Positions 41,475 to 49,551 of a stretch of DNA of 64,000 nt are shown one piece after another. The notes below the pieces were generated by a model. That model was not told the DNA's origin. It worked only from the letters and a program-made list of their open reading frames with translations, and made no database searches. Source of the stretch: an uncultured Buttiauxella sp. (GTDB lineage Bacteria; Pseudomonadota; Gammaproteobacteria; Enterobacterales; Enterobacteriaceae); contig CAMLJN010000015.1 of assembly GCA_946480445.1 (NCBI GenBank), forward strand, positions 35,223-99,222, written 5' to 3'. The stretch's first letter is position 1. Each line of letters opens with the position of its first letter. Made by a program: the position numbers and the translations under genes.

Positions 41475-42089
41475 TCAGATAAGAATGAATTCCGGCTCCA
41501 GAGGCGTGCAGAACGGGGTCGTACCGCAGCAGGCGACCAGGGTGTCATTCACTGTGAGATGGGTAAGATAACGTCCCGGCGGGCAAAGCGTTGCCAGCGG
41601 CAGCCGTAGCCGGGTGATTTGCCAGACGGTGCCCCCCTGTTGCTTAAGTACGGCCTCATGGGCCGTCCACAATCGCCAGAAGGCGGGAAGCTGCTCGTCA
41701 GGCGGCAGCCTTACCAGCCAGTCATAGAGGGCCGGGGCAAAACTGTACTGCGCCACGGCCAGAAAACGCCTGCGGGGTCGCAGCAGCTCAATATCGCACC
41801 CCACCGCCTCCTTCCCCACCAGCACCGCAACGCGAGTAGCGCTGTTGCTGATATTAAAAGGCGGCAAGTCAGGATGAAACGGTTTGCCGTTCGGGCCGGT
41901 TTCCAGAAGCGGCAGAGCCTCTTTCTCTAAAAGCCTGGCCAGCAGCACTCTCCCCGCCAGCCAGACAGGACGACGCTTGCCCGCGGGGGCCGCCGCCTGC
42001 AGCTCCGCGGAGAGCCAGCGCGAAACCTGCGCGTTATCACTCAGACAGGCAACGTCAGCCAACGCCAGCCGGTAGTTCACTATGACCAC
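41475..42089 (-). CDS. 4'-phosphopantetheinyl transferase of the APE cluster
   Basis: This Sfp/AcpT-type enzyme transfers phosphopantetheine from CoA to acyl carrier proteins. Motifs AVGCDIELLRPRRR (metal-binding Asp-x-Glu) and FWRLWTAHEAVLKQ (WxxxEA-K; the usual Lys-Glu is His-Glu here) are visible in 204 residues. It is the last gene of the ape operon and overlaps apeR by 10 bases. It very likely activates ApeE and ApeF. The stop is followed by 137 bases of spacer before ymdB. Confidence 0.92.
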   Translation of the reverse strand: MVIVNYRLALADVACLSDNAQVSRWLSAELQAAAPAGKRRPVWLAGRVLLARLLEKEALPLLETGPNGKPFHPDLPPFNISNSATRVAVLVGKEAVGCDIELLRPRRRFLAVAQYSFAPALYDWLVRLPPDEQLPAFWRLWTAHEAVLKQQGGTVWQITRLRLPLATLCPPGRYLTHLTVNDTLVACCGTTPFCTPLEPEFILI

Positions 42090-43309
42090 CGCCGCAGCAC
42101 AAGCGAGGTATTAATCCCCCCGAAGGCAAAATTATTACTCTGCACAAATTCGCAGTCGATGCTGCGGGCGCAGCCCTGGATATAATCCAGCTCGCCACAG
42201 GCCTCGTCCGGGTTACACAGATTGAGCGTTTCGGCGAACCAGCCCTCGCGCATCATTTCGATACTCATCCAGGCCTCCAGCGCGCCACAGGCACCCAGCG
42301 TATGGCCGAAATAGCTTTTAAGGGATGAAACCGGCGTTGTTGCACCGAAGACGTTGGCGGTAGCCTGACCTTCCGCGATATCCCCGCGATCCGTTGCCGT
42401 GCCGTGGGCGCAGATATAACCGATGTCGCTTGCGGAAAGTCCGGCGGAGCGCAGACCGCGCTCAATACATATCTGCATGGTTTCTTTCTGTGGCTGGGTG
42501 ATATGGGCCGCGTCACAGTTGGTATGGAAGCCGACGATCTCCGCGTAGATCTTCGCGCCGCGCGCTATGGCATGATCCATGTCTTCCAGAATCAGCGTCC
42601 CGGCCCCCTCGCCAATCACCAGGCCATCCCGCAGTCTGTCGAAGGGAGAAGGCGTGGATTGAGGACTGTCATTGCGCTGACTTGTTGCAAACAGCGTGTC
42701 GAATACCGCCGCCTCAGACGGGCAAATCTCTTCCGCTCCGCCCGCGACCATCACGGTCTGGTAGCCGTGACGAATGGCTTCCCACGCGTAGCCAATTGCC
42801 TGGCTGCCGGAGGTGCAGGCGCTGGAAGTGGGAATAACCCGCCCACGCAGACCAAAAAACAGCCCGGCGTTAACGGCCGCCGTATGCGGCATCATCTGTA
42901 CATAGGTGGTGCCGGTAATATTGCGCGTATGTTTTTCGGTGAGCATAGTGGCAAACTCGCTCACCGGGCCGGTACTGCCGGTGGATGAGCCATAGGCGAT
43001 CCCCGTGTCGCCGCAGGTCAATACAGGATCGTCCAGCAGTCCCGCCTGCTCAAGCGCCAGCTCCGTTGCGCGCGTTGCCAGTAGAGATACTCGTCCCATC
43101 GCCCGAATGCGTTTCCGGGTGTAGTGCGCAGGTAAAGTGAAATGGTCCACCGGCGCGCCGAGCAGGGTGTTCAGCCCGTCGTAGACCTGCCATTCCGGCA
43201 TGGTGCGCACGGCATTTTTCCCCGATCTTAGTCCGGCAGAGACAGCCTGCCAGCTCTCCCCAAAGGCGGTGATACCGCCCATTCCGGTAACCACCACGCG
43301 GCGAATCAC
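42080..43309 (-). CDS. apeR: APE beta-ketoacyl-ACP synthase ApeR
   Basis: This 409-residue FabF-like ketosynthase has the full Cys-His-His triad: Cys in TSSACTSGSQAIGYAW, His in CAHGTATDRGD and His in SYFGHTLGACGA. In characterised APE systems ApeR is a homodimeric ketosynthase that supports early chain formation, distinct from the ApeO-ApeC pair. Its start overlaps the apeQ stop by four bases and its end overlaps the PPTase gene by ten. The assignment rests on position and family. Confidence 0.9.
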   Translation of the reverse strand: MIRRVVVTGMGGITAFGESWQAVSAGLRSGKNAVRTMPEWQVYDGLNTLLGAPVDHFTLPAHYTRKRIRAMGRVSLLATRATELALEQAGLLDDPVLTCGDTGIAYGSSTGSTGPVSEFATMLTEKHTRNITGTTYVQMMPHTAAVNAGLFFGLRGRVIPTSSACTSGSQAIGYAWEAIRHGYQTVMVAGGAEEICPSEAAVFDTLFATSQRNDSPQSTPSPFDRLRDGLVIGEGAGTLILEDMDHAIARGAKIYAEIVGFHTNCDAAHITQPQKETMQICIERGLRSAGLSASDIGYICAHGTATDRGDIAEGQATANVFGATTPVSSLKSYFGHTLGACGALEAWMSIEMMREGWFAETLNLCNPDEACGELDYIQGCARSIDCEFVQSNNFAFGGINTSLVLRRWS

Positions 43310-44037
43310 AGCATTCCTCCGTTGATGGAGATGACCTGGCGTGTGACATACCCCGCCACCGGCGACATCAGGTAGCGGGCCAGCCCGGCAACCTCTTCCG
43401 GCATCCCCATACGCTGCAATGGAATCAGCCGCATCGCCTCTTTGAGCGCCGCCTCTTCCATCTCAATCATCCCGGTATCAATAAGCCCCGGTGCGATGCA
43501 GTTTACGGTGATTTTGCGCTTCGCAAGCTCGATCGCCAGCGCTTTGCTGGCGCCGATAATGCCCGCTTTTGCGGCGCTGTAGTTAACCTGCCCACGATTG
43601 CCCATCAGGCCAGATACGGAGGACAACGTAATGATACGCCCTCCGTCACGCAGGCCGATCATGGGCATCACGCACGGCTGAATCACGTTATAGAAGCTGT
43701 CGAGATTAGTGTGAATAACGCCGTCCCAGTCCTCATCGCTAAGCGCCGGGAATGCCCCGTCACGGGCAACACCCGCATTATTAACCACGCCCCAGTAGGC
43801 ACCGTAAGCCTCTATATCTGCGCTCAGCACGGCGCGGCACTGGGCGCGGTCGGCGCTGTCAAACTGCATCAGCCGCCCCGCGCCGCCCTGCGCTTCAATA
43901 AGGTTCAGCGTCTGCTGTGCGCCTTCACTGTCGCGGTGATAATGCACCACCACTGAAAAGCCATCTGCGGCCAGCCCGCAGGCGATGGCCCTGCCGATCC
44001 CCTTGCTGGCACCGGTTACCAGTACTGTTTTTGTCAT
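43306..44037 (-). CDS. apeQ: APE 3-ketoacyl-ACP reductase ApeQ
   Basis: This short-chain dehydrogenase of 243 residues (FabG type) has the NADPH motif VTGASKGIGRAIA, the NNAGVARDG segment, catalytic Ser in SSVSGLMGNRGQ and YSAAKAG (Tyr-xxx-Lys). It should reduce the beta-keto group during each round of polyene elongation. It lies 10 bases after apeP and overlaps apeR by four. Confidence 0.92.
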   Translation of the reverse strand: MTKTVLVTGASKGIGRAIACGLAADGFSVVVHYHRDSEGAQQTLNLIEAQGGAGRLMQFDSADRAQCRAVLSADIEAYGAYWGVVNNAGVARDGAFPALSDEDWDGVIHTNLDSFYNVIQPCVMPMIGLRDGGRIITLSSVSGLMGNRGQVNYSAAKAGIIGASKALAIELAKRKITVNCIAPGLIDTGMIEMEEAALKEAMRLIPLQRMGMPEEVAGLARYLMSPVAGYVTRQVISINGGML

Positions 44038-44047
44038 GCCTGCCGTC

Positions 44048-44509
44048 TCATTGAAATAGCTGCTCTAATTCGTCGTTATCGGGTTGATAGGTATTCACTC
44101 GCCCGCTGGCTACAATGTGCTTATCTGCCAGAATAACGCCCTCAAAACTGCCAATTTTTTCATCACGCACCAATAGCGTGACCTGGCAATCAAGCAGCGT
44201 CTCAGCCGGGAAATGCCCCGTCTGACAGCGCAGGGCGCGACCGCCGAGCAGCATCCCCAGACCTACCGTCTCTTCACCAGCATGAATTTTATGCCAGCCT
44301 GACCATACCCCCACCGTCTGGGCGATAATCTCGATGGCAAACCAGCCGGGCAGCGTGCCGTCAGCGGACAGAAATGGGGCAAGAACGCCGTTGGCACTCA
44401 CCTTAACCTGACAGTGCGCCGTCTCCTGCGTCACGTCGATAACCTTGTCCAGCAGGCACATCGGGGCTTCGTGAGGCAAATAGGCTTCCGGGGATAAATA
44501 ATCAGTCAC
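44048..44509 (-). CDS. apeP: APE hotdog-fold dehydratase ApeP
   Basis: This 153-residue hotdog protein (YLPHEAPMCLLDKVIDV, FabA/Z-like) is one of two predicted dehydratases in the operon. The usual GHFP motif is not evident; instead LPGWFAIEIIAQTVGVWSGW carries a Glu that may be catalytic. It is likely to introduce trans double bonds, possibly together with ApeI. It overlaps apeO by eight bases. Confidence 0.87.
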   Translation of the reverse strand: MTDYLSPEAYLPHEAPMCLLDKVIDVTQETAHCQVKVSANGVLAPFLSADGTLPGWFAIEIIAQTVGVWSGWHKIHAGEETVGLGMLLGGRALRCQTGHFPAETLLDCQVTLLVRDEKIGSFEGVILADKHIVASGRVNTYQPDNDELEQLFQ

Positions 44510-45659
44510 GGGAGGCTCCCAGAATCAGGGTGGCGTTATTGCCACCAAAGGCAAAAGAATTCGACAGCATTACCGGCGGGTAATCCGCCCGTGCCACGGT
44601 CAGTAAACCGCAGGGCGCAAGGCTCGAATCCTGGGGGGATAGGCTAAAATCCTGCGCGGGCAAAGGTAGCCTGCGGGACAACATTAAATAGCAAAGTACC
44701 GCTTCGCAGGCGCCGGCCGCGCCAAGAGTATGGCCGGTGAGATGCTTTGTTGAGCTTCCCGGCACGTGTTCGCCAAACAGCTGATGGATAACTTTTGCCT
44801 CAATCTCGTCATTTAAGCGTGTGGCGGTGCCGTGCATATTGATATAGCCGATATCCGTAGGGGCAAGTCCTGCCTGAGCCAGCGCCATTTCAACGGCGCG
44901 AATCGCCCCCGCCCCTTGCGGATGCGGAGCCGACATATGCCAGGCATCGGACGATTCACCCACGCCGAGCAGCTGCACCTTTCCTGCCTGCGGACTCAAT
45001 AAAATCAGGGCGGCAGCCTCACCGATGGTAATGCCGTTACGCCCGGCGCTGAATGGCTGACAGCGGCGTTCGCTCAAAGACTCAAGGCTGTGAAAGCCGT
45101 TAACCGGCATCCGGCTTAACGTGTCAGCACCACCCACGATCGCGGCGTCCACCAGGCCCGACTCAATGAGTCTTTTGCCGGTAATGATTGCTCTTGCGCT
45201 CGAGGAACACGCCGTGGAAATCGTCAGCGCCGGGCCGCAAAGCCCGAGATATTCGCTTAGAAATCGTGACGGGTCGCCCAGTTCCTGCTGGCCATAGCGA
45301 TATGTGTCATGCTGCCCGCTGACGTGACGATCGGCCTCGTCCAGCCCGGAGGTACTGGTGCCCAGCACCACCGCCACCCGCCCCTTGCCGTAGCGAGCAA
45401 TGGCGCAATCGACCTGCGGCTGGATCTGAGCGAGCGCCGCCAGCAGCAGCTGATTATTACGGCTGTGATGCTGCGGAAGGTGTTCAGGAACCGGCGGCAG
45501 GTCGCCCGTCACCTGCCCGACCCAGCATTCACCTTTTTGCAGCCAGTTATCCTTGTCCGGCACCATACCCGGCGATAACCCCGCGACGAGATTAGCGGCA
45601 ATCTCATCGAGCGAATTGCCCATCGCATTGACCATACCTGCGGCGATGAATGAAATCAT
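44502..45659 (-). CDS. apeO: APE beta-ketoacyl-ACP synthase ApeO
   Basis: This 385-residue ketosynthase has Cys in ISTACSSSARAIITG, His in NMHGTATRLND and His in KHLTGHTLGAAGA, so it is catalytically complete. In described systems ApeO pairs with the chain-length-factor-like ApeC to elongate the polyene. It starts four bases inside the apeN end and overlaps apeP by eight. Confidence 0.9.
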   Translation of the reverse strand: MISFIAAGMVNAMGNSLDEIAANLVAGLSPGMVPDKDNWLQKGECWVGQVTGDLPPVPEHLPQHHSRNNQLLLAALAQIQPQVDCAIARYGKGRVAVVLGTSTSGLDEADRHVSGQHDTYRYGQQELGDPSRFLSEYLGLCGPALTISTACSSSARAIITGKRLIESGLVDAAIVGGADTLSRMPVNGFHSLESLSERRCQPFSAGRNGITIGEAAALILLSPQAGKVQLLGVGESSDAWHMSAPHPQGAGAIRAVEMALAQAGLAPTDIGYINMHGTATRLNDEIEAKVIHQLFGEHVPGSSTKHLTGHTLGAAGACEAVLCYLMLSRRLPLPAQDFSLSPQDSSLAPCGLLTVARADYPPVMLSNSFAFGGNNATLILGASRD

Positions 45660-46237
45660 GGCTGCTCATCCAGATGCTGAATCGCAATGCTGTAGCCAAA
45701 ACGATGGTGCTGAATACTGACCGGCTCGCGTCTGCCGTCTCGCTCCAGGTACTGAATCGTCTCGATCGCTCCCTGAGTTTCGTCGCGCAGCTCGCGGCGA
45801 GAGCCTGTATCCGTCAGCGTCCAGCCCTCTGGCAGCTGCGGCTGCCAGGCGGAAACGGGCCAGTAGCTCAGCATAATATCCGCCAGCACCTGGTTTGCCG
45901 GCGGCAGCTCCGGCAGGGTTATCGACTGCTCGGTTTTCACCCCGTGTCTGTCGTAGGAAAGGCGGAACAAACGGATCCCTAAAGGCGAAAGCCCCGCCAG
46001 CATTACCTTCTGGCTGTCGGCATTGAGTAAGACCATCAGCGACTGCGTTTTGCCCTTCACCCGCGCGGTGAGCAGCTGCTGCTGGCTGATTGCCGGTGCG
46101 ATACCCGGCGCGGGCAACGTGACCAGGGTGCCGGGTTTCAGCCATGCCTGTGGGCGGAGAGGATCTTGTTTTGGCGTGCCGCAGGCGCTCAGCAATATAA
46201 CGCTCAGCAGCAGAATAATTGGACGGTATAAGATCAT
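45656..46237 (-). CDS. apeN: DUF3261 lipoprotein ApeN
   Basis: This 193-residue predicted lipoprotein has the signal MILYRPIILLLSVILLSAC with lipobox LSAC. The mature part is DUF3261-like and presumably periplasmic-facing. Its position after the MMPL exporter and LolA-like genes suggests a role in moving APE lipid to the outer membrane. The biochemical function is unknown. Confidence 0.85.
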   Translation of the reverse strand: MILYRPIILLLSVILLSACGTPKQDPLRPQAWLKPGTLVTLPAPGIAPAISQQQLLTARVKGKTQSLMVLLNADSQKVMLAGLSPLGIRLFRLSYDRHGVKTEQSITLPELPPANQVLADIMLSYWPVSAWQPQLPEGWTLTDTGSRRELRDETQGAIETIQYLERDGRREPVSIQHHRFGYSIAIQHLDEQP

Positions 46238-48555
46238 GAACTTTCCTTTTTCCGGGCAGGCAACGCCAGCGGCGCGGTTAAGTACGCGCAGAATATCCCG
46301 CAGCTCAGCACGATACCGAAGCCCGCAATGGCCTGAGTCTGGCTGAACACCAGCATCCCCAGCGTGAGTAAAGTGGTCAGCAGCGCGACGCTGACGGCAA
46401 GCAGTGAGGTCAGAGGCGTGCCGCGCGGGTTGCTGAAAAAGAGGGTGTAGTTAATCCCGATCCCCAGTACCAGCATTAAGGCCAGCAACGAGAACAGATT
46501 GAGTGGATGCCCGCTGAAGGCCAGCGCCGCCAGCCCGCCACCGAGCGATAATACGGAAGGCACCACGTTGAGAAGCCCGCGCTTTACGCCCAGACGGAAC
46601 ATATAGCTTAGCGCGATGGCGATAACGGCGGCCGTCACCAGGCCGGTCAACAACACACGATAGAAGCCGAACAGCTCGTTAAACGAAGTTTTGCGATCGA
46701 CCCAGCTTACGCCCGGGAACTTTGCCGCAAGCGCGCCCAGGGCTGCGCTGTTCCGCACGCCGCTCACGGGTATCAGCGCGCCGCTTTTTCCGTTGGGCAA
46801 AGAAAGCCACAGTAAACGCCAGCCGTTGCTGACCACGCTTTTCTGCCAGACGTCAGGCGTAACGGGCATTTGCTGTAGATTCGGCGTGCTTATGGCAATC
46901 CCCGATTCTGCGAGCCGCTGCAGGACTACCGGCGCGGCGGCACGCAGCAAATGCAAATCCTCCCGCTGACGCGCAAGCGAGGCCAGCGGCAGCAGGCGAT
47001 AGCCCTCGATAACCTTGTTTTTACGCAACGCGGCAAGCTCCGGGGCAAGTTTTTCCAGCCGCGTGAGCGTCTGCTCGGCGCTGTCACCGTATACCACAAA
47101 CCATTTCTGATCCATGCCCTGGCCGGTCAGCGCGGTGATCCCCTGCTCTTCACGCACTAAATCCTGCGGTAAAGCCTGCAAAGTGGCAATATCGTCGTTC
47201 ACACGCAGCATCGTTAACCCCACCGCGCTGATAGTCAGCAAAACAAAAGGGATGCCCAGACGCACTGCCCTGCCAGTCTGCCAGGCGGTCAGCCAGGCCT
47301 GGAGCAGCTGTCGGGCGGGAACCTCACGCACCGGCAGCCCGCGCACCGCCCAAGGATACCAGCAGACAACCGTCAGGCAGGAGGCCGTAAGCCCGCTGGC
47401 GGCAAACACCGCGAGCTGCTGAATGCCCGGAAACGGAGCGAGCAGCATAATCAGCCAGGCCAGCACCGTTGTTGCGAGGGCCAGCAGCAAGGCGGGCAGC
47501 ACTTTGCGCAGGCTGTTCAGCGGCGAGCTTTCCGCGCCGTGCACCATGCGTTCGGTCAGGTAATAGAGCGTGTAATCCGCAGACACGCCGATAATCCCCA
47601 TGCTCATCACCAGCGTCATCAGATGCAGCTTGCCAAAGCACAGCAGCGTGATGGCCGTTCCGGCCAGCCCTCCAATAGCCACCGAGGTGAGGCACAACAC
47701 CAGCGGAAGAAACGAGCGGAAAACCGCCAGGATCAGCAGCAGGACGCCGATAACCGTCGCCAGGCCCAGCGTGGAGATATCGTGCTTCGCCTGCTGGCTT
47801 GCGTAGTCGCTGTAGAACAGCGTACCGCGCGACATGACTTTGGCCTGCGGAAACTGCTGCGCAAGCTGTTGCTGCAACGCGCGAAGCTGGCTTACCGTCT
47901 CGCGCCCGCGCTGCATATCAAAAGAGGAGCCGTTCAGTTCGCCGTGCAGCATATACCAGTAGCGGCCCTGCTTGTCTTTTGCCACCAGCCAGCCGTTGAT
48001 CATGCGCAGCTGGCTGGCCCCCTGCTGTAAAGCCAGCTGTGAGCCTCGTACCAGCATCAGCGGATCGTTAGCCAGCTCTTTTCCGCTGACGCCGGAAAAC
48101 GCCGAATAAAGCTGGGACAGCACCCACTGCGCCTGGGCTTCACCGCCGTTTTGCAGCCGGATGCGGGTTTGCTCGTCGATTAGCCCGAAGCGGTGCTCAA
48201 AATAAAACTTGCCCCAGGCCTGCTGCCCGGCGGCGTTCATCGGCCCCTGAACCTGGGCCAGACCGGGCAGCTTTTGCAGCCGGGCCTGCCACCATTGCGC
48301 CGCCCGCTCGTTGGGCTGATGGCCGGGGCTGACCAGCCACAGCATTTGCCTGTCGAGGCGCTGCAAAAAACCCGCTTCGATTTCCGGCGGGATCTGCCCC
48401 AGGCTTTGCGACGGCAACAGTGACAGCACGCTGCTGTCGAGCCTGGCCTTCGGCAGCAGCACGCTCAGCGCAATCACCAGCAGCGCCACCGCGACAAACC
48501 ATGTCCAGGCTGCGTGGCGCTGTCCCTTAGAAAGCGAAACGCTTTTGCTCTTCAT
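46234..48555 (-). CDS. apeM: MMPL/RND-family exporter ApeM
   Basis: This 773-residue inner-membrane protein has two repeats of one TM, a large periplasmic domain and five TMs (e.g. SMGIIGVSADYTLYYLTERM and LMLVLGIGINYTLFFSNPRG), as in lipid-exporting MMPL proteins. It is likely to move the APE lipid across or out of the inner membrane. It overlaps apeL by 29 bases and apeN by four. Confidence 0.9.
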   Translation of the reverse strand: MKSKSVSLSKGQRHAAWTWFVAVALLVIALSVLLPKARLDSSVLSLLPSQSLGQIPPEIEAGFLQRLDRQMLWLVSPGHQPNERAAQWWQARLQKLPGLAQVQGPMNAAGQQAWGKFYFEHRFGLIDEQTRIRLQNGGEAQAQWVLSQLYSAFSGVSGKELANDPLMLVRGSQLALQQGASQLRMINGWLVAKDKQGRYWYMLHGELNGSSFDMQRGRETVSQLRALQQQLAQQFPQAKVMSRGTLFYSDYASQQAKHDISTLGLATVIGVLLLILAVFRSFLPLVLCLTSVAIGGLAGTAITLLCFGKLHLMTLVMSMGIIGVSADYTLYYLTERMVHGAESSPLNSLRKVLPALLLALATTVLAWLIMLLAPFPGIQQLAVFAASGLTASCLTVVCWYPWAVRGLPVREVPARQLLQAWLTAWQTGRAVRLGIPFVLLTISAVGLTMLRVNDDIATLQALPQDLVREEQGITALTGQGMDQKWFVVYGDSAEQTLTRLEKLAPELAALRKNKVIEGYRLLPLASLARQREDLHLLRAAAPVVLQRLAESGIAISTPNLQQMPVTPDVWQKSVVSNGWRLLWLSLPNGKSGALIPVSGVRNSAALGALAAKFPGVSWVDRKTSFNELFGFYRVLLTGLVTAAVIAIALSYMFRLGVKRGLLNVVPSVLSLGGGLAALAFSGHPLNLFSLLALMLVLGIGINYTLFFSNPRGTPLTSLLAVSVALLTTLLTLGMLVFSQTQAIAGFGIVLSCGIFCAYLTAPLALPARKKESS

Positions 48556-49132
48556 GCGTCAGCTTGCGAGGTTCAGGGCGGTGGTCAGTAAAGGTGATTT
48601 CGGTGTAATCCCCCTGCCTGTCATTAAGCTCTATGCGGTTAAGGTACTTCTCTCCTTGCAATGAAATCGTGCTGAAGAGCTTATCGAGCGGTGTGGTGGT
48701 CGGCGTTAAGACCAGCTGCCATTGCCCGTTGCCACGGTCGGTAAATTCACTGGTGAAGTTCTCATCCAGCACTTTGCGATCGGCCTGGAATAACGCGCGC
48801 AGCAGATGGTTAAACTGAAACATCTGCGGGTTGCTGTCGGCGGTGATCACCTGCGGAGGCTGGCTGCCCATCACCTGCACCATATGACTGTCGTCGAGAA
48901 TAAGCGTCATCGGAAAAGGATGCTGCTGTTGCCACCACAGGCCTTTGCTTTTGGCGATCAGCACTTCACCGCTGGAGTGCAGGGGCTGGGCCATGCCGCT
49001 GATCTGGCGTTCCTGCTGGAAAGCGGTGCGCACCACCTGCTGTGCGGCAAACCGCTGCTGAACGTCGTCCAGCGTTACCGCGCTCGCGGTGCCGCAAACC
49101 AACAGCAGCGCGCCCAGGAAAAGTTTTCTCAT
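48527..49132 (-). CDS. apeL: LolA-like periplasmic carrier ApeL
   Basis: This 201-residue LolA/LolB-fold protein has a Sec signal (MRKLFLGALLLVCGTASA). Segments VRTAFQQERQISGMAQPLHS and SKGLWWQQQHPFPMTLI follow the LolA pattern. It probably carries APE lipid through the periplasm, in line with the neighbouring exporter ApeM. Confidence 0.9.
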   Translation of the reverse strand: MRKLFLGALLLVCGTASAVTLDDVQQRFAAQQVVRTAFQQERQISGMAQPLHSSGEVLIAKSKGLWWQQQHPFPMTLILDDSHMVQVMGSQPPQVITADSNPQMFQFNHLLRALFQADRKVLDENFTSEFTDRGNGQWQLVLTPTTTPLDKLFSTISLQGEKYLNRIELNDRQGDYTEITFTDHRPEPRKLTHEEQKRFAF

Positions 49133-49551
49133 GGCTCAATCCCCATGCGTTCAAATAACACGGCTGGTGAGACGTAGCACATCTCCCCGGTCGCAATGTT
49201 CACCGCTACCTGCACGGTGTAGCCCGTTGTCGTTCTTTTTCCGGTGACGGCATCCACGATTTGATAGCCTATCCTGAGACGGTTTTCATACTCCTCAACG
49301 CGGGCACGCACCAGAATTTGCTGCTCAAAGGTCACCACGTCGCGGTATTTTACCCGCGTGTCCACCACGGGCCACAGATAGCCGGATTCCTTCATGGCAC
49401 GATAGCCGTATCCGAACTGATCCAGCAGCGCTTCGCGCGCCACCTCAAAATAGCGGAAGTAGTTGCCGTGCCAGACCACGTTCATGGCATCCACATCGTG
49501 GAAAGGGACTTTGATACTCACTTCGGCGGTAAAACGTGGGTCGGTTAGCAT
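49129..49551 (-). CDS. apeK: 4-hydroxybenzoyl-CoA-type thioesterase ApeK
   Basis: This 140-residue hotdog thioesterase has the 4HBT signature HDVDAMNVVWHGNYFRYFEV, with the catalytic Asp at about residue 21. It is likely to act as an editing or release thioesterase in APE synthesis. It overlaps apeL by four bases and apeJ by seven. Confidence 0.9.
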   Translation of the reverse strand: MLTDPRFTAEVSIKVPFHDVDAMNVVWHGNYFRYFEVAREALLDQFGYGYRAMKESGYLWPVVDTRVKYRDVVTFEQQILVRARVEEYENRLRIGYQIVDAVTGKRTTTGYTVQVAVNIATGEMCYVSPAVLFERMGIEP

